A stretch of DNA of 64,000 nucleotides from Clostridium ljungdahlii (GCF_001636845.1 NZ_LITT01000058.1:1-64000); one strand, 5' to 3'; shown: positions 8,331 through 18,832, counted from the first letter of the stretch. The notes: generated from the letters alone by a model not told the origin. Translations and numbers: made by a program.

Positions 8331-11300
8331 TTAGCTGCATCCTGTAGTAGAACCACAGTCAAGACATACCATACAAGTGCCGTTTCTTACCATCCTAGTG
8401 CTTGAACAAGTAGGGCATACTGCGCCATAAACTTTTTCGCCATCTATTTTTTTTATTTTTGTTTCATTTACATTAGTTTTTATAGTGTTTAATTCAGGTG
8501 AAGAATTGCCTAAAACTAAGCTGTCCTTATCATAATTTTCAGGTTTAACTTGACACCTTGAATAATCTCCCAGCTCTATATCAATTACCTTACTTATAAG
8601 GTCTGAAATTGAGGATACATATTTTATGTAGGGATGCTTCTGAACAAATCCATAAGGCTCATATTTTTGTCCCCTGAGCATTCGTGATATATCCTGAGGT
8701 GGAACATGGTATTGCAGCATAACGGATATTGCTTTAGATAGGGAATTTAGAAGTCCCATTATTATGGTACCCTCTCTATCTGTAGTTATATATATTTCAG
8801 ATATTTCATCATTAGAATTTCTGTTTACTGTAGTGTATATCTTGACGTCATCTATTTGAGCAGGGTGTGTAGTTCCTGTGCGAATTCCAATAATTTTATC
8901 TCGCTTTGAATATTTTATTCCCTTTTGCAGTTCCTTTACCTTTGATAAAAGTTGGTTATAGGTAAAATCTTCGATATTTATATCATTGGAATCTGACAAA
9001 GTGGTATTTAAAGGCTGAGCAGCTTTAGAAGAATCCCTATAAAGGGTAATGCCTTTAACTCCCAGTTTCCAAGAGGTAAGGACAACATCTTTAAAATCTT
9101 GTACTGAAGCAGTTTTGGGTAAATTTACAGTTTTAGAAACGGAACCTGATATAAGAGGGGTCAAAGAGGCTACCATCTTTACATGTCCCATAGGATCAAT
9201 ATATCTTTCACCGCTGCCGCATTTATTTGAAGTATCAAATATACTTAGGTGTTCATCTTTTAAATGAGGCGCACCTTCTATTTTGCCATCCAGTATTTTT
9301 TCATAAGTATAGTCATTTTCACATACATTTTCCTTTTCGAGTACATAGGACAGTATGTTTTCTATTTGTTCAGAGGTATAACCTAGGTTTTTAAGGGCAA
9401 TGGTTATTACAGGATTTATAATAGTCATAAATCCTCCTCCAGATAATTTCTTATAAACAATGTGACTGAAAAATGGTTCTATTGAAGTAGCTCCACAGTC
9501 CATGGCAAAGGATATGGTTCCTGTAGGGGCTATAACTGAAACTTGGGCATTTCTGTATCCAAATTTGATACCACTTTTAAGCGCATTTATCCAGCAATCT
9601 TTTAAAGTCTTTCCTATGTAAGAAAGTCCTTCCTTTTTTAGAACGCTGTGGTTTACTTTTAACGGAACATAATTTAGATCTTCAAATTCATTTGAAAAGT
9701 TATTCCCTAGAATTGCTCGGAGAGACTCCATATCTACGGAGGCCGCTCTAGCATGATTCCTCAAAACTCTCATCATATAGGGCTTATTTATTTCAAATTT
9801 TTTAAAGGCACCTATCTCTTTTGCCATAAGAGAAGACACATAATAAGACTCACCTGTAAGTATCCCAACAAGTGATGCAGCTAAAGTTCTAGCTTCATCC
9901 GAATCGTAAGGATAACCCATAACCATAAATAGCGAAGCTATATTTGATATACCAAGTCCTGTAGTTCTAAAAAGATAAGTTTTTCTGGCTATATCTTCTG
10001 TAGGAAATTGTCCCCAGTGTATTGAAGATTCAAGAATAAGCTGAACAAGATCTATTATGTGCAAATAGCCCTCTATGTCAAAAGTGTTATTAGTTATATT
10101 GTAGAACTTGTATATATTTATAGAAGCAAGGTTACAGGAAGTATCATCCAAAAAAGCATATTCTCCGCAGGGGTTTGTAGAATTTATCCTGTTATAAGGA
10201 GCATTTAGTCTTCCATCTTCACCTGCAGGACAGGTATGCCAGGCGTTAAATGTAGTACTGAACTGAGGTGCAGGATCAGCACATTTCCAGGCAGAATTAT
10301 TAAAGGCATCCCATATGCTTTTTACTTTTTCTATCTTATTAAGTCTTGGGTCAGTTCTACCAGTAAGCTCAATGGTATCATCTGGATTTTCTTCTAATTT
10401 GTTTACTTTATTCATAAATTCATCGGAAAATCTTACTGAATTATTACTGTTTTGGCCAGATACAGTTTCGTAAGCTTCACCATCGATATCTGTATCATAG
10501 CCCATTTTACCAAGAGCTCTTACTTTGTCTTCTTCTTTGGATTTCCAGTTTATAAAGTCCATTATTTCTGGATGATTTACATCAAGGCATACCATTTTTG
10601 CAGCTCTTCTTGTAGTACCACCAGATTTAATAGCTCCTGCATTTTTATCCAATGCTTTTAAAAAACTCATAAGTCCGGAAGAAGAACCTCCACCAGATAA
10701 TTTTTCACCTTTTGCTCTTATAGTAGAAAAATTAGTGCCAGTTCCAGAACCTCCCTTAAATAATTTTGTCTCTGTGACAAATTGATTTGATATGGAATGT
10801 GATCCTAAAAGTTTATCTTCAATAGAAAGTATAAAGCAAGCAGAAGCCTGGGTTCTTGTATAATTATCTTTAGACTCTACTACTTTATTGAGGTTTTCAT
10901 CGAAGTAGTAATTTCCCTGTTTAGCACCGCATATGTCATAAGATAGTTTAAGACCTGTATTAAACCATTGAGGAGAATTAGGAGCACACATCTGATTTAA
11001 GAGAGCATATGCACATTCATCATAAAAAATAGAAGACTCCTCTTCTGTATTTATAAGTCCTTCATCTTTTAGTGATTCACACCAGAAGTTTACCATCCTG
11101 TGAGTTACAGATTTCATACTATTTTCATAACCATTTTCTCCGGGAACTCCAGCTTTTCTAAAGTATTTAGAAGCTATTATATCGCAAGCATTTTGAGAAT
11201 AATTTTCAGGAAACTCTAGATTTTTCATATCAACTAACACTTTTCCTGTTTTATGATCTTTTAAGAACACGTCAACTTTTTTCCATTTAAATAGATCATA

Positions 11301-11372
11301 TACTGTTTTATTATTGTTGTGTTTAAGAGATTTTGTAAAGTATCTTTTAAACAAATCTTTAATGCAGTCCAA
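8331..11372 (-). CDS. nrdJ: Adenosylcobalamin-dependent (class II) ribonucleotide reductase
   Basis: This enzyme reduces ribonucleotides to deoxyribonucleotides using a B12 radical. It has 1013 residues, normal for the long single-chain clostridial form. Visible landmarks are the substrate-site segment STNPCGEYAFLDDTSCNLAS, the radical-chemistry region around APTGTISFAMDCGATSIEP, a TSCPD-type C-terminal part, and a final zinc-ribbon-like CPTC...CLDCGSTTGCS with redox cysteines. Translation starts at a TTG (11372-11370) with AGGAGG 8 bases upstream; no better ATG exists. The gene is divergent from the carbonic-anhydrase gene. Two NrdR-type palindromes lie in its promoter region, so repression by NrdR is likely. 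Confidence 0.95.
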   Translation of the reverse strand: MDCIKDLFKRYFTKSLKHNNNKTVYDLFKWKKVDVFLKDHKTGKVLVDMKNLEFPENYSQNACDIIASKYFRKAGVPGENGYENSMKSVTHRMVNFWCESLKDEGLINTEEESSIFYDECAYALLNQMCAPNSPQWFNTGLKLSYDICGAKQGNYYFDENLNKVVESKDNYTRTQASACFILSIEDKLLGSHSISNQFVTETKLFKGGSGTGTNFSTIRAKGEKLSGGGSSSGLMSFLKALDKNAGAIKSGGTTRRAAKMVCLDVNHPEIMDFINWKSKEEDKVRALGKMGYDTDIDGEAYETVSGQNSNNSVRFSDEFMNKVNKLEENPDDTIELTGRTDPRLNKIEKVKSIWDAFNNSAWKCADPAPQFSTTFNAWHTCPAGEDGRLNAPYNRINSTNPCGEYAFLDDTSCNLASINIYKFYNITNNTFDIEGYLHIIDLVQLILESSIHWGQFPTEDIARKTYLFRTTGLGISNIASLFMVMGYPYDSDEARTLAASLVGILTGESYYVSSLMAKEIGAFKKFEINKPYMMRVLRNHARAASVDMESLRAILGNNFSNEFEDLNYVPLKVNHSVLKKEGLSYIGKTLKDCWINALKSGIKFGYRNAQVSVIAPTGTISFAMDCGATSIEPFFSHIVYKKLSGGGFMTIINPVITIALKNLGYTSEQIENILSYVLEKENVCENDYTYEKILDGKIEGAPHLKDEHLSIFDTSNKCGSGERYIDPMGHVKMVASLTPLISGSVSKTVNLPKTASVQDFKDVVLTSWKLGVKGITLYRDSSKAAQPLNTTLSDSNDINIEDFTYNQLLSKVKELQKGIKYSKRDKIIGIRTGTTHPAQIDDVKIYTTVNRNSNDEISEIYITTDREGTIIMGLLNSLSKAISVMLQYHVPPQDISRMLRGQKYEPYGFVQKHPYIKYVSSISDLISKVIDIELGDYSRCQVKPENYDKDSLVLGNSSPELNTIKTNVNETKIKKIDGEKVYGAVCPTCSSTRMVRNGTCMVCLDCGSTTGCS

Positions 11373-11460
11373 TTGGCCTACCTCCTAATAATATTTAAGG
11401 ATTTTTTTAATTAAAGCCTTATATGAAATTGCTAGTTTTCATAAGTATAATTAAATAAAA

Positions 11461-11476
11461 ATACTATATATAGTAT
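11461..11476. promoter_or_regulatory. NrdR box 1
   Basis: A perfect 16-bp palindrome, ATACTATATATAGTAT, matches the NrdR consensus (acaCwATATATwGtgt). It lies about 90 bases upstream of the nrdJ start. Confidence 0.75.
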
Positions 11477-11492
11477 AGTAAAAAAATATGCT

Positions 11493-11508
11493 GTACTATA
11501 TATAGTGA
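11493..11508. promoter_or_regulatory. NrdR box 2
   Basis: GTACTATATATAGTGA is a near-perfect palindrome. Its centre is 32 bp from that of box 1, about three helical turns, which is the usual spacing for paired NrdR boxes. Confidence 0.75.
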
Positions 11509-11571
11509 TTTTATATTCATATTATATGATATATTCTAGAAAAACTCAATTCATAATATATATTATATTTT

Positions 11572-11612
11572 AGCATATGAAGAAAATAACATAGTTTTTT
11601 TCTTCATATGCT
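11572..11612 (+). terminator. 15-bp perfect hairpin with T run in the divergent promoter region
   Basis: AGCATATGAAGAAAA (11572-11586) pairs perfectly with TTTTCTTCATATGCT (11598-11612), and TTTATTTT follows. It looks like an intrinsic terminator on the plus strand, but no plus-strand gene ends here. It could be an attenuator for the downstream gene or shield it from read-through. Confidence 0.5.
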
Positions 11613-11688
11613 TTTATTTTGCAATTATAATGATTTATAATTTAAATATATGTTTTTAAATATTAAATTTTTAAGGAGAGCAAATTAT

Positions 11689-12195
11689 ATGATAAGAAAA
11701 TTTGAACGTTACATACCAGATATAGATAAAAGCTGTTTTGTAGTAGATAATGCAGAAGTTATAGGAAAAGTTAAACTTTGTAAAAATGTAAATATATGGT
11801 TTGGGGCTGTGCTTAGAGGTGATGTAAGTAATATATATGTAGGAAAAGGAAGTAATATACAGGATAATTGCACTGTTCATACTGGTGAAAAAAGTCCAGC
11901 AGAGATAGGAGAATATGTTACTGTTGGTCATAATGCAGTGATACATGGAGCCAAAATTGGAGATAATTCCTTAATTGGTATGGGCTCTATAATTTTAGAT
12001 AATGCGGAAATTGGTTCGGAGAGCATCATAGGGGCAGGAAGTTTGGTAACTAAAAATAAAAAAATACCGTCAGGGGTGTTATGCATGGGTTCACCTGCAA
12101 AGGTAATTAGAAAACTTACTTTGGAAGAAAAGAAGTCTCTTAGGCGGTCAGCAGAAGACTATATTGAGAGGGCTAAAAATTATAGTGAATATTAA
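11689..12195 (+). CDS. Gamma-class carbonic anhydrase family protein
   Basis: This 168-residue left-handed beta-helix protein is built from hexapeptide repeats. It carries the metal-ligand histidines of the gamma-carbonic-anhydrase/YrdA family: NCTVHTG near residue 65 and TVGHNAVIHG near residues 80-90. AAGGAG at 11673 places the start at the ATG 11689; an earlier ATG at 11650 lies before the RBS. The family may hydrate CO2 or simply bind a metal, and activity cannot be told from sequence. It is transcribed divergently from nrdJ. Confidence 0.88.
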   Translation: MIRKFERYIPDIDKSCFVVDNAEVIGKVKLCKNVNIWFGAVLRGDVSNIYVGKGSNIQDNCTVHTGEKSPAEIGEYVTVGHNAVIHGAKIGDNSLIGMGSIILDNAEIGSESIIGAGSLVTKNKKIPSGVLCMGSPAKVIRKLTLEEKKSLRRSAEDYIERAKNYSEY

Positions 12196-12283
12196 AAAAC
12201 AGTATATTAATCACATATTTATAAAGCTTGCATAAAAATAATATAGTAATAATATTTAGGGGAATTTATATGCCAATATTTAA

Positions 12284-12667
12284 ACTGGACTCCAGAGGCA
12301 CTCAGGGCCTTATCCTGAATCAGAACCTGAAACTAGGTCTATGGTAGTATTTATAAATAGTCATAATTTTAGACTAGTTTCGGCATATCACAGTCAGGGT
12401 GAGGTTATTTACTGGCAGTACAATGCACTTACACCTCCAGAATCAAGGAGGATAGGAGAATTGTTTGCTAGGGTAAGTGGATATAGATTAGAGCAGACTT
12501 CAGGGATAACATCTTATTCAGGATATAAGGATTGGTTCATAAAAAGCCATGGCAGACCTGGGTTTACTATAGAAGTTGGAAAAGGTACTAATCCACTTCC
12601 AATAACCCAATTTCCAAAAATATATAATAACAATGAAGAAATTCTTTTGTTAGCCTCAGTTATATAA
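12284..12667 (+). pseudogene. C-terminal remnant of an M14 zinc carboxypeptidase / gamma-D-Glu endopeptidase
   Basis: The frame contains the C-terminal third of the M14 peptidoglycan endopeptidase family. It reads GPYPESEPETRSM, then AYHSQGEVIYW (zinc-ligand His in the family), GYKDWFI and RPGFTIEVG with the catalytic-site Glu. The frame is closed upstream by a TAA at 12281, the first zinc motif and LysM or N-terminal domains are absent, and no normal start is present. A short ATG frame at 12270 is in another phase and ends at 12347. Hence a decayed gene is more likely than a small enzyme. It is convergent with yaaR. Confidence 0.75.
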
Positions 12668-12671
12668 GTGC

Positions 12672-13094
12672 TTATTTATATATATCTACTAAAAGACCAC
12701 TTATATCATCTATAGTAGCTGCTACGCTTAAGTTATCTTTTTGTTCACTCATGAGCATATTAGTTAGCTCCTCCAATTTACTATCTATAGTATCTACAGT
12801 TATGAAATATTGAGTTTGCCAGAAGCTTATATCCTTTTTTATGCTATACATGTAACTTAAGACGGATTCAAGGTATTCTTTTATCATTTTTTTATAAGAT
12901 CTTACATCTGAATAGCATTTTGTTATAGCAAGTCTGTTTCCTTTCTTTTTTATACTATCAAACATATTTTTAAGTTCCTGCTCTGACTTTTTCTCCATTT
13001 GTGAATTAAAACTCTGGGAAAAGTCCTTTTTAACAGATATATTTTTATTGCTTGAAGAAGGTTTAGAAGTTACACCAATTCTAGAAATTTCCAT
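12672..13094 (-). CDS. yaaR: YaaR family (DUF327) protein
   Basis: This 140-residue, mostly helical, charged protein matches the YaaR/DUF327 pattern. KKKGNRLAITKCYSDVRSYKKMIKEYLE lies in the middle in two helices, with a C-terminal DDISGLLVDIY. The family's function is not known. GGAGG at 13105-13101 precedes the ATG at 13094; a longer frame starting at 13109 would place the RBS inside the gene, so I reject that start. It stands alone, convergent with the peptidase remnant. Confidence 0.8.
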   Translation of the reverse strand: MEISRIGVTSKPSSSNKNISVKKDFSQSFNSQMEKKSEQELKNMFDSIKKKGNRLAITKCYSDVRSYKKMIKEYLESVLSYMYSIKKDISFWQTQYFITVDTIDSKLEELTNMLMSEQKDNLSVAATIDDISGLLVDIYK

Positions 13095-13364
13095 AATAGT
13101 CCTCCGCATTTTTATTTATAGGGATTCTAGTTTAGTAATTAATTAGAATCTATATAAAAAAATATTATATACTTATTATATATAATATTTTGTGAAAAAT
13201 ATAGTTAATTGCATTTAAAATTAAATTAAAATATATATTTTTTGATTTTAAAAATATATCAACATATATTATCCTGTAGAGTATCATTTTGTAACAACAA
13301 TAATTATTTAATGTGTATAAGATTGAGGTGAATTCAAAAAATAGAATGAAAGGCAGGGGATTTT

Positions 13365-15991
13365 ATGTGGTACAAAAAAAGTATTGAAGAAATAACAAGA
13401 GAATTGGGTACAGATGTGATAAATGGCTTAACATCTGAGGAAGCTTCAGTTAGAATAAAAAAATATGGAGAAAATAAGCTAATTGAAAAAAAGAAGAAAT
13501 CAATTTTAAAGCTTTTATTTGAACAAATAAATGATGTACTTATATATATATTACTTGCAGCGGCAGTGGTTTCAGCGGCACTTGGTGAAATAAGTGATGC
13601 AATCATAATAATGGTTGTAGTTGTATTAAATGCAGTAATAGGCTTAATTCAAGAATCAAAAGCTGAAAAAGCATTGGATTCTCTAAAAAACTTTCAGTGC
13701 CTAAAGCATTGGTTAAAAGAAATGGAGAAGTTATAGAGATTTCTTCTGAAAACATAGTCGTGGGAGATATAATCATATTAGATGCGGGTAAGTACGTTCC
13801 TTGTGATTTAAGACTGGTTGAAATCGGAAATTTAAAAATAGAGGAATCTGCATTAACGGGGGAATCTGTGCCTTCTGATAAGTATGTAGAAGATATTTTA
13901 GAAGATCAAGATATAGCTCTTGGAGATCAAAAAAATATGGCATTTATGTCCACACTAGTTACTTATGGAAGAGGGGTAGGTGTGGCTGTGGCAACCGGGA
14001 TGAATACTGAAATAGGTAAAATAGCCAAAATGTTAGATAATGATGAAAAAAATTTAACTCCACTTCAGAAAAAATTAAGCCAGCTTGGAAAAATGCTAGG
14101 CTTTGTAGTTATTATTATATGCGTACTTATGTTTATAACATCATTGATTCAAAAGAGAGATTTATTTGAGATGTTTTTAACAGCTATAAGTTTAGCTGTG
14201 GCTGCTATTCCTGAAGGTCTGCCAGCTATGGTTACTATAGTGCTTGCAGTAGGAGTACAGAGGATGATAGGTAAAAATGCAATAATTAGAAAACTCCCAG
14301 CTATAGAAACACTCGGTTCTGTAAATATAATATGTTCAGATAAGACAGGGACTTTGACTCAGAATAAGATGACTGTTACAGAGTTTTATGCAGACAATAT
14401 TTTAAATAACATTTCAGCTGTTGATTTAAAAAATAATATACATAAAGAACTTGTAGAAAATATGGTACTTTGTAATGATGCTACTTATTCGGAAAGTTCT
14501 AAGACTGGAGATCCTACTGAGATTGCACTTTTGGAAATGGGGGCTAAATTCAATGTATTTAAATCTGATGAAAGTAAAGAACATAGTAGGGTAAATGAAA
14601 TACCTTTTGATTCAGATAGAAAACTTATGACTACTTTAAATAAATATGGGAATAAGTATCGTATAATTACGAAAGGTGCAGTAGATAATTTAATCAAAAT
14701 TTGTAATCATATATATTTAAAGGGAGAAGTCGTTTCTTTCACAGAAGAATTAAAGTCAAATGTAATTAATGCTGTAAATTCTATGTCAAACGAAGCACTT
14801 AGAGTTTTGGCAGTTGCTTTTAAAGCTGTAGATTCACCTAAAATTGAAATTAACTCTATGGAAGGTGACTTGACATTTGTGGGCCTTGTGGGAATGATAG
14901 ATCCGCCTAGAGAAAATGTAAAAAAATCTATAGACGAGTGTAAAAAATCTGGCATAGGGGTAGTCATGATAACTGGAGACCATAAAAATACCGCTTTTGC
15001 CATAGCAAAAGAACTTGGTATAGCAGATCATGAGTCTCAGGCTATATTAGGAGCTGAATTTGATAAATTATCAGAAAAAGATATACATGATAGAATCGAT
15101 AGCATAAAGGTTTTTGCAAGAGTGTCTCCAGAGCATAAAGTAAATATAGTAAAGGCATTAAAGAAAAAAGGGAATACAGTATCTATGACAGGAGATGGTG
15201 TAAATGATGCACCTTCATTAAAAACTGCAGATATAGGCGTAGCTATGGGAATTACCGGAACAGATGTGGCAAAAGGTGCTGCAGATATGGTGCTTACAGA
15301 TGATAATTTTTCAACTATAGTGGAAGCTGTAAAACAAGGAAGAAATATATATAATAATATAAGAAAATCTATAGTATTTCTTCTTTCATGTAATATAGGA
15401 GAAATAATAGCACTGTTTATGGCAATAGTTTTGGGGTGGCCTACAATTTTAAGACCAATTCATCTTCTTTGGGTAAATCTTATAACAGATAGTCTTCCAG
15501 CTTTGGCTCTTGGAGTAGATCCTGATGATCCTGATATAATGAAAGAAAAACCTAGAGATCCACGTAAAGGATTATTTTCAGGTAAGAGCGGAGTATTTTT
15601 AGTAGTGAATGGTGTTTTAATAGGAGTACTTACCTTAGGTGCTTTTTATATAGGAACTAAGCTGTATCCTAATTCACTTATACATGCGCAGACTATGGCT
15701 TTTGTAGTGTTAAGTGTATCACAGCTATTTTATACTTTAAGTATTAGGCATCATGAAAAATCAATGTTTGAAATTGGAATTTTCAGTAATAAGTATTTAA
15801 TAGGGGCAATAGTTCTCGGTATAATAATGCAAAGTATAGTTATTACGATACCCTTCTTGTCTTCTGTATTTAAAGTGTTTAAACTTACAATAAATGATTG
15901 GATATTTGTATTAGCACTTTCTTTGGTACCTCTTTTAGTGAATGAAATTATAAAGCTTGTTTATAGAAAATCAGTAAGGAATATTTCATAG
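13365..15991 (+). CDS. Ca2+-type P-type cation ATPase, interrupted by a -1 frameshift
   Basis: Two overlapping frames together encode about 875 residues of a PMCA/SERCA-like ATPase. Landmarks are the N-terminal cation-ATPase domain, two helices, ALTGES (actuator), PEGLPA (ion site in helix 4), CSDKTGTLTQNK (phosphorylated Asp), TGDGVNDAPSLK (hinge) and NLITDSLPALALG (helix 6). Frame 1 runs on past about 13691 and stops at 13736; frame 2 carries the rest. The switch point is A AAA AAC (13685-13691), lying exactly in the zero-frame register of a canonical -1 slippery heptamer. Slippage yields LKKLSVPKALVKRNG, a natural continuation. A missing A in a run of seven would give the same picture. Function would be Ca2+ (or Mn2+) export. 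A plausible RBS (GGCAGGGGA) precedes the ATG. Confidence 0.85.
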
Positions 15992-16012
15992 AAAATTTAA
16001 AGTTTCTAAGTG

Positions 16013-16235
16013 AAAAATCAACTTATTCTCCGGATATTTTTACAACTTTCAGCTCATTAAATATTTTGATAAGTCTAAGTAAAAAATTCTAAAAAAGCTA
16101 AAAACTTTTGAAAACTCGTACCTCAAACAATTCAAAAGTTCTAAGTTTTTACGAATTTTTTTCTAAGACTTATATACAAAATATTTAAAAGAGCTTCATT
16201 ATTGTAAAAATACGCCTGCGTATAAGTTGATTTTT
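16013..16235 (+). repeat. Structured intergenic element A, copy 1
   Basis: The whole element folds into one long rod. Outer arms are 16013-16025 with 16223-16235 (13 bp); next come 16035-16045 with 16202-16212 (11 bp). Then AAATATTTTG pairs with CAAAATATTT and ATAAGTCT with AGACTTAT. AACTTTTGAA with TTCAAAAGTT closes the apical loop AACTCGTACCTCAAACAA. Three relatives occur in the window, always on the plus strand and 3' of a plus-strand gene. A TGTAGAG(C/T)TAACTATCTATA module follows here and after copy 2. Confidence 0.85.
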
Positions 16236-16349
16236 AAGTTAGAATACCTATGGAGATTGTAGAGCTAACTATCTATACATGAATGATTCTAATTGAAATT
16301 TGTTAGTATATGGCTGGTATAAGTAAACTTTCTATTTAGAAGTTTCATG

Positions 16350-17222
16350 TTATTTGTTGTTTTTAAGTCTTGTTCCGTTTTCATCTTGTAGGATAAGGTG
16401 TCTTTTCATGAGTCCACCTAAAGCATTTTTAAAATAATTTTTACTTTCATGAAAGGTATTTCTTATATCTTCTGGAGAACTTTTGTCATTGTATGGCATG
16501 AAACCATTATGATTTTCTAAATAATCTAATATAGACTCTTCTAAGGATAATCTTTCATTTTTAGGTACACTTCTAGGAGTGAGTCCTAGTTTGCCATCTT
16601 CGTATATTTTTTTTATTCTTAAATTGAGTTCATCCCCGGGATAAATATCTGTAAAATATTCATTATTCAATATAACCCCTCGGTAAAGATTATCTACGGC
16701 AACCATAGCACTGTTATTGGTTTGAAATCCATAAATAATTCCTTTTACTTCACTGCTAAGTTTGTATTTTTCATCTTCTTCATTGTTCTCAACATCTAAG
16801 GTAAGCAGATATCTGTCTATATCCGTAGTAGCTGCAATTCTATTGGTTTTATCTACATATAGATAAAATAAATAGGACTTTTCTGGAGTCAGCTTATATT
16901 TTTGTTCTGCTAAAGGTACAAGTACATCTCTTTCCAAGCCTATATCTACGAAACTTCCGAAACTAGTATTAGCTACAACTCTTAAATATGCAAGTTCACC
17001 TATTTCTGCCTTAGGTTTTTTTAAAGTGGATATTATTCTGTCTTTTGAGTCCTTATATATGAATGCATTGACTTCATCGCCAATGGAAAGGGTATCCTCA
17101 GTAATATCGCTTTTAGGAAGAAGTATATCGTCTTTAGTTCTACCTGTTCCTGCATCTAAGTAGTATCCGAAATTTGCTTCTCTTACTATTCTTAGTTTGT
17201 TAAATTTCCCTATTAGTATCAA
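16350..17222 (-). CDS. cvfB: CvfB-like S1 RNA-binding protein
   Basis: This 290-residue protein carries consecutive S1-like beta-barrel domains: about 1-65, with NFGYYLDAG; about 70-130, with TSFGSFVDIGLERDVLVP; and about 150-215. A C-terminal winged-helix part (about 225-285) includes SPEDIRNTFHESKNYFKNALG. This is the arrangement of the YitL/CvfB family, RNA-binding regulators linked to virulence-factor control in staphylococci. The start is a TTG with GGGGAG about 11 bases upstream; no nearby ATG is available. It is convergent with the P-ATPase, with repeat A copy 1 lying between. Confidence 0.85.
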   Translation of the reverse strand: MILIGKFNKLRIVREANFGYYLDAGTGRTKDDILLPKSDITEDTLSIGDEVNAFIYKDSKDRIISTLKKPKAEIGELAYLRVVANTSFGSFVDIGLERDVLVPLAEQKYKLTPEKSYLFYLYVDKTNRIAATTDIDRYLLTLDVENNEEDEKYKLSSEVKGIIYGFQTNNSAMVAVDNLYRGVILNNEYFTDIYPGDELNLRIKKIYEDGKLGLTPRSVPKNERLSLEESILDYLENHNGFMPYNDKSSPEDIRNTFHESKNYFKNALGGLMKRHLILQDENGTRLKNNK

Positions 17223-17522
17223 CTATATTTTCACTCCCCTGTAATGTTTAAAATACTTCTACTTCAAACATATTATATAATAATATTATAGTTACTGCCA
17301 GTTAAGTTAGTATTTAAAGTAGGTTTTATATGATGGCTATCTGAAGAACTTTACCAAAATATATTTATATCCAACTGAAGCTGGCTTTTTGAAATATAGT
17401 ATTGGATTTTCTCTAGAATATTTTTCCCAAAGTCTTCTTTTTTATTAATATTATTGAATTTGAATTTATTAAAATGTTAGTACATAAAAAGAATAAATAA
17501 ATTCATGTTAAACAAAAATAAT
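17223..17522. other. Gap between cvfB and the acyltransferase gene
   Basis: AT-rich sequence. It should hold the cvfB promoter (a TATAAT reads on the minus strand near 17275). I see no convincing gene, hairpin terminator or repeat. Confidence 0.5.
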
Positions 17523-18659
17523 CTACCTGTTAACATTTATTTTTAACTTCTGTACTATTATAGATTTATTTTTAAATTTTGATCTAATACCTATCAGGTA
17601 CTTGCTTCCAGGAATGTAACTTATTATACAGCAAATAATAGGAGTTATTATTATAGTTACTAAAAGTTTTATTAATGGACTATATAGATAGTGAGTTGAA
17701 GGTATCTTTTCTGACCATTTTTGAATAACAATAATATGGAGCATATATGCCGGAAAAGAGTATTTTCCTATAAATGATAGTAAAATACTAATTTTTTTGC
17801 TGACAGTGTCTATGTAGAGAGACAGCATATAGAAGAAAATTATTGCTGTAGTTACATATACTATATATAAAGCATGGTCAAATTTTATAAATGGAAGTGG
17901 ATTACCTATAAAATCTTTTATATCATCATAATAAAAATATGATAAAAGTATAGTGTATCCACCAATAAGTACATATTTGTATTTTTTTACCATAACTTTT
18001 AAATTCGTATAATTAAAAATCATATATGCTCCAACTACAAAATAGAAAATCCATAGTAAAGGTGTTATGTTTACAAAACTTTGCTGTAATTTAGAAGGAT
18101 TTCCAAATAATAATTTCCCAATTGTAGAAGTAACATAATTGTTGTTTTTTAGTATTAAGTAGTATAGTACAAAAGAAAATATAAAAAACGATTTTTTTAT
18201 AAAAGTGCTTGTACCATTTAATTTCTTTATAAATAGAAAGATTAAGGGTATATATAAATATAACCTGATTATCATGCCCATATACCATAAATGATAAGCA
18301 GAATTACCAGTAATTATTTGTCCTATAAAGTTGGTAAAACCATAAGTGCTGTGATTTAAAACTAAATCATTTATAAGGGAACAAAAGATATAAGGTAAAA
18401 TTAAAAATTTTAGTTTTTTTATATAAAAATTTAATACGTTCATATGATCATAATATACATAAATGAGGCATATGGCAGTTAATGCTACAAATATAGGTAC
18501 AGCAGTTTTACCTATTGAATAAATAAATTTTGAAATAAGTCTATTTTCTAGAGAAATATCTTTTATAAAAGAATAACCGCCAAAAGTGTGCTGTATTACT
18601 ACTAAAATAAAAGCAATTCCTCTCATTATGTCTAATTCTGCTAATCTATCTTTAGTCAT
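17523..18659 (-). CDS. Membrane acyltransferase (acyltransferase family 3)
   Basis: This is a polytopic membrane protein of 378 residues with about ten hydrophobic segments. The N-terminal signature is RLAELDIMRGIAFILVVIQH, where the His and preceding Arg match the catalytic/recognition region of acyltransferase-3 proteins. These enzymes move acetyl or other acyl groups onto surface polysaccharides, peptidoglycan or lipids. Substrate cannot be told here, and no polysaccharide genes lie beside it. AGGAGGAGG is placed well before the ATG. It is divergent from nadE. Confidence 0.85.
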   Translation of the reverse strand: MTKDRLAELDIMRGIAFILVVIQHTFGGYSFIKDISLENRLISKFIYSIGKTAVPIFVALTAICLIYVYYDHMNVLNFYIKKLKFLILPYIFCSLINDLVLNHSTYGFTNFIGQIITGNSAYHLWYMGMIIRLYLYIPLIFLFIKKLNGTSTFIKKSFFIFSFVLYYLILKNNNYVTSTIGKLLFGNPSKLQQSFVNITPLLWIFYFVVGAYMIFNYTNLKVMVKKYKYVLIGGYTILLSYFYYDDIKDFIGNPLPFIKFDHALYIVYVTTAIIFFYMLSLYIDTVSKKISILLSFIGKYSFPAYMLHIIVIQKWSEKIPSTHYLYSPLIKLLVTIIITPIICCIISYIPGSKYLIGIRSKFKNKSIIVQKLKINVNR

Positions 18660-18832
18660 ATTTTCCTCCTCCTAAGTAAAAAATATCCTTGTACAGTTTA
18701 CACTTATCTGAATAAAAAGGCAATTTCTTAGGATTTAAGATTAAACTCATAAATAGCTTTAAATTTGCTTTATATCACTTATAATATAAAGTATATAATA
18801 AAAGTTAAAAGATTATTAGGGAGGAAAATATA

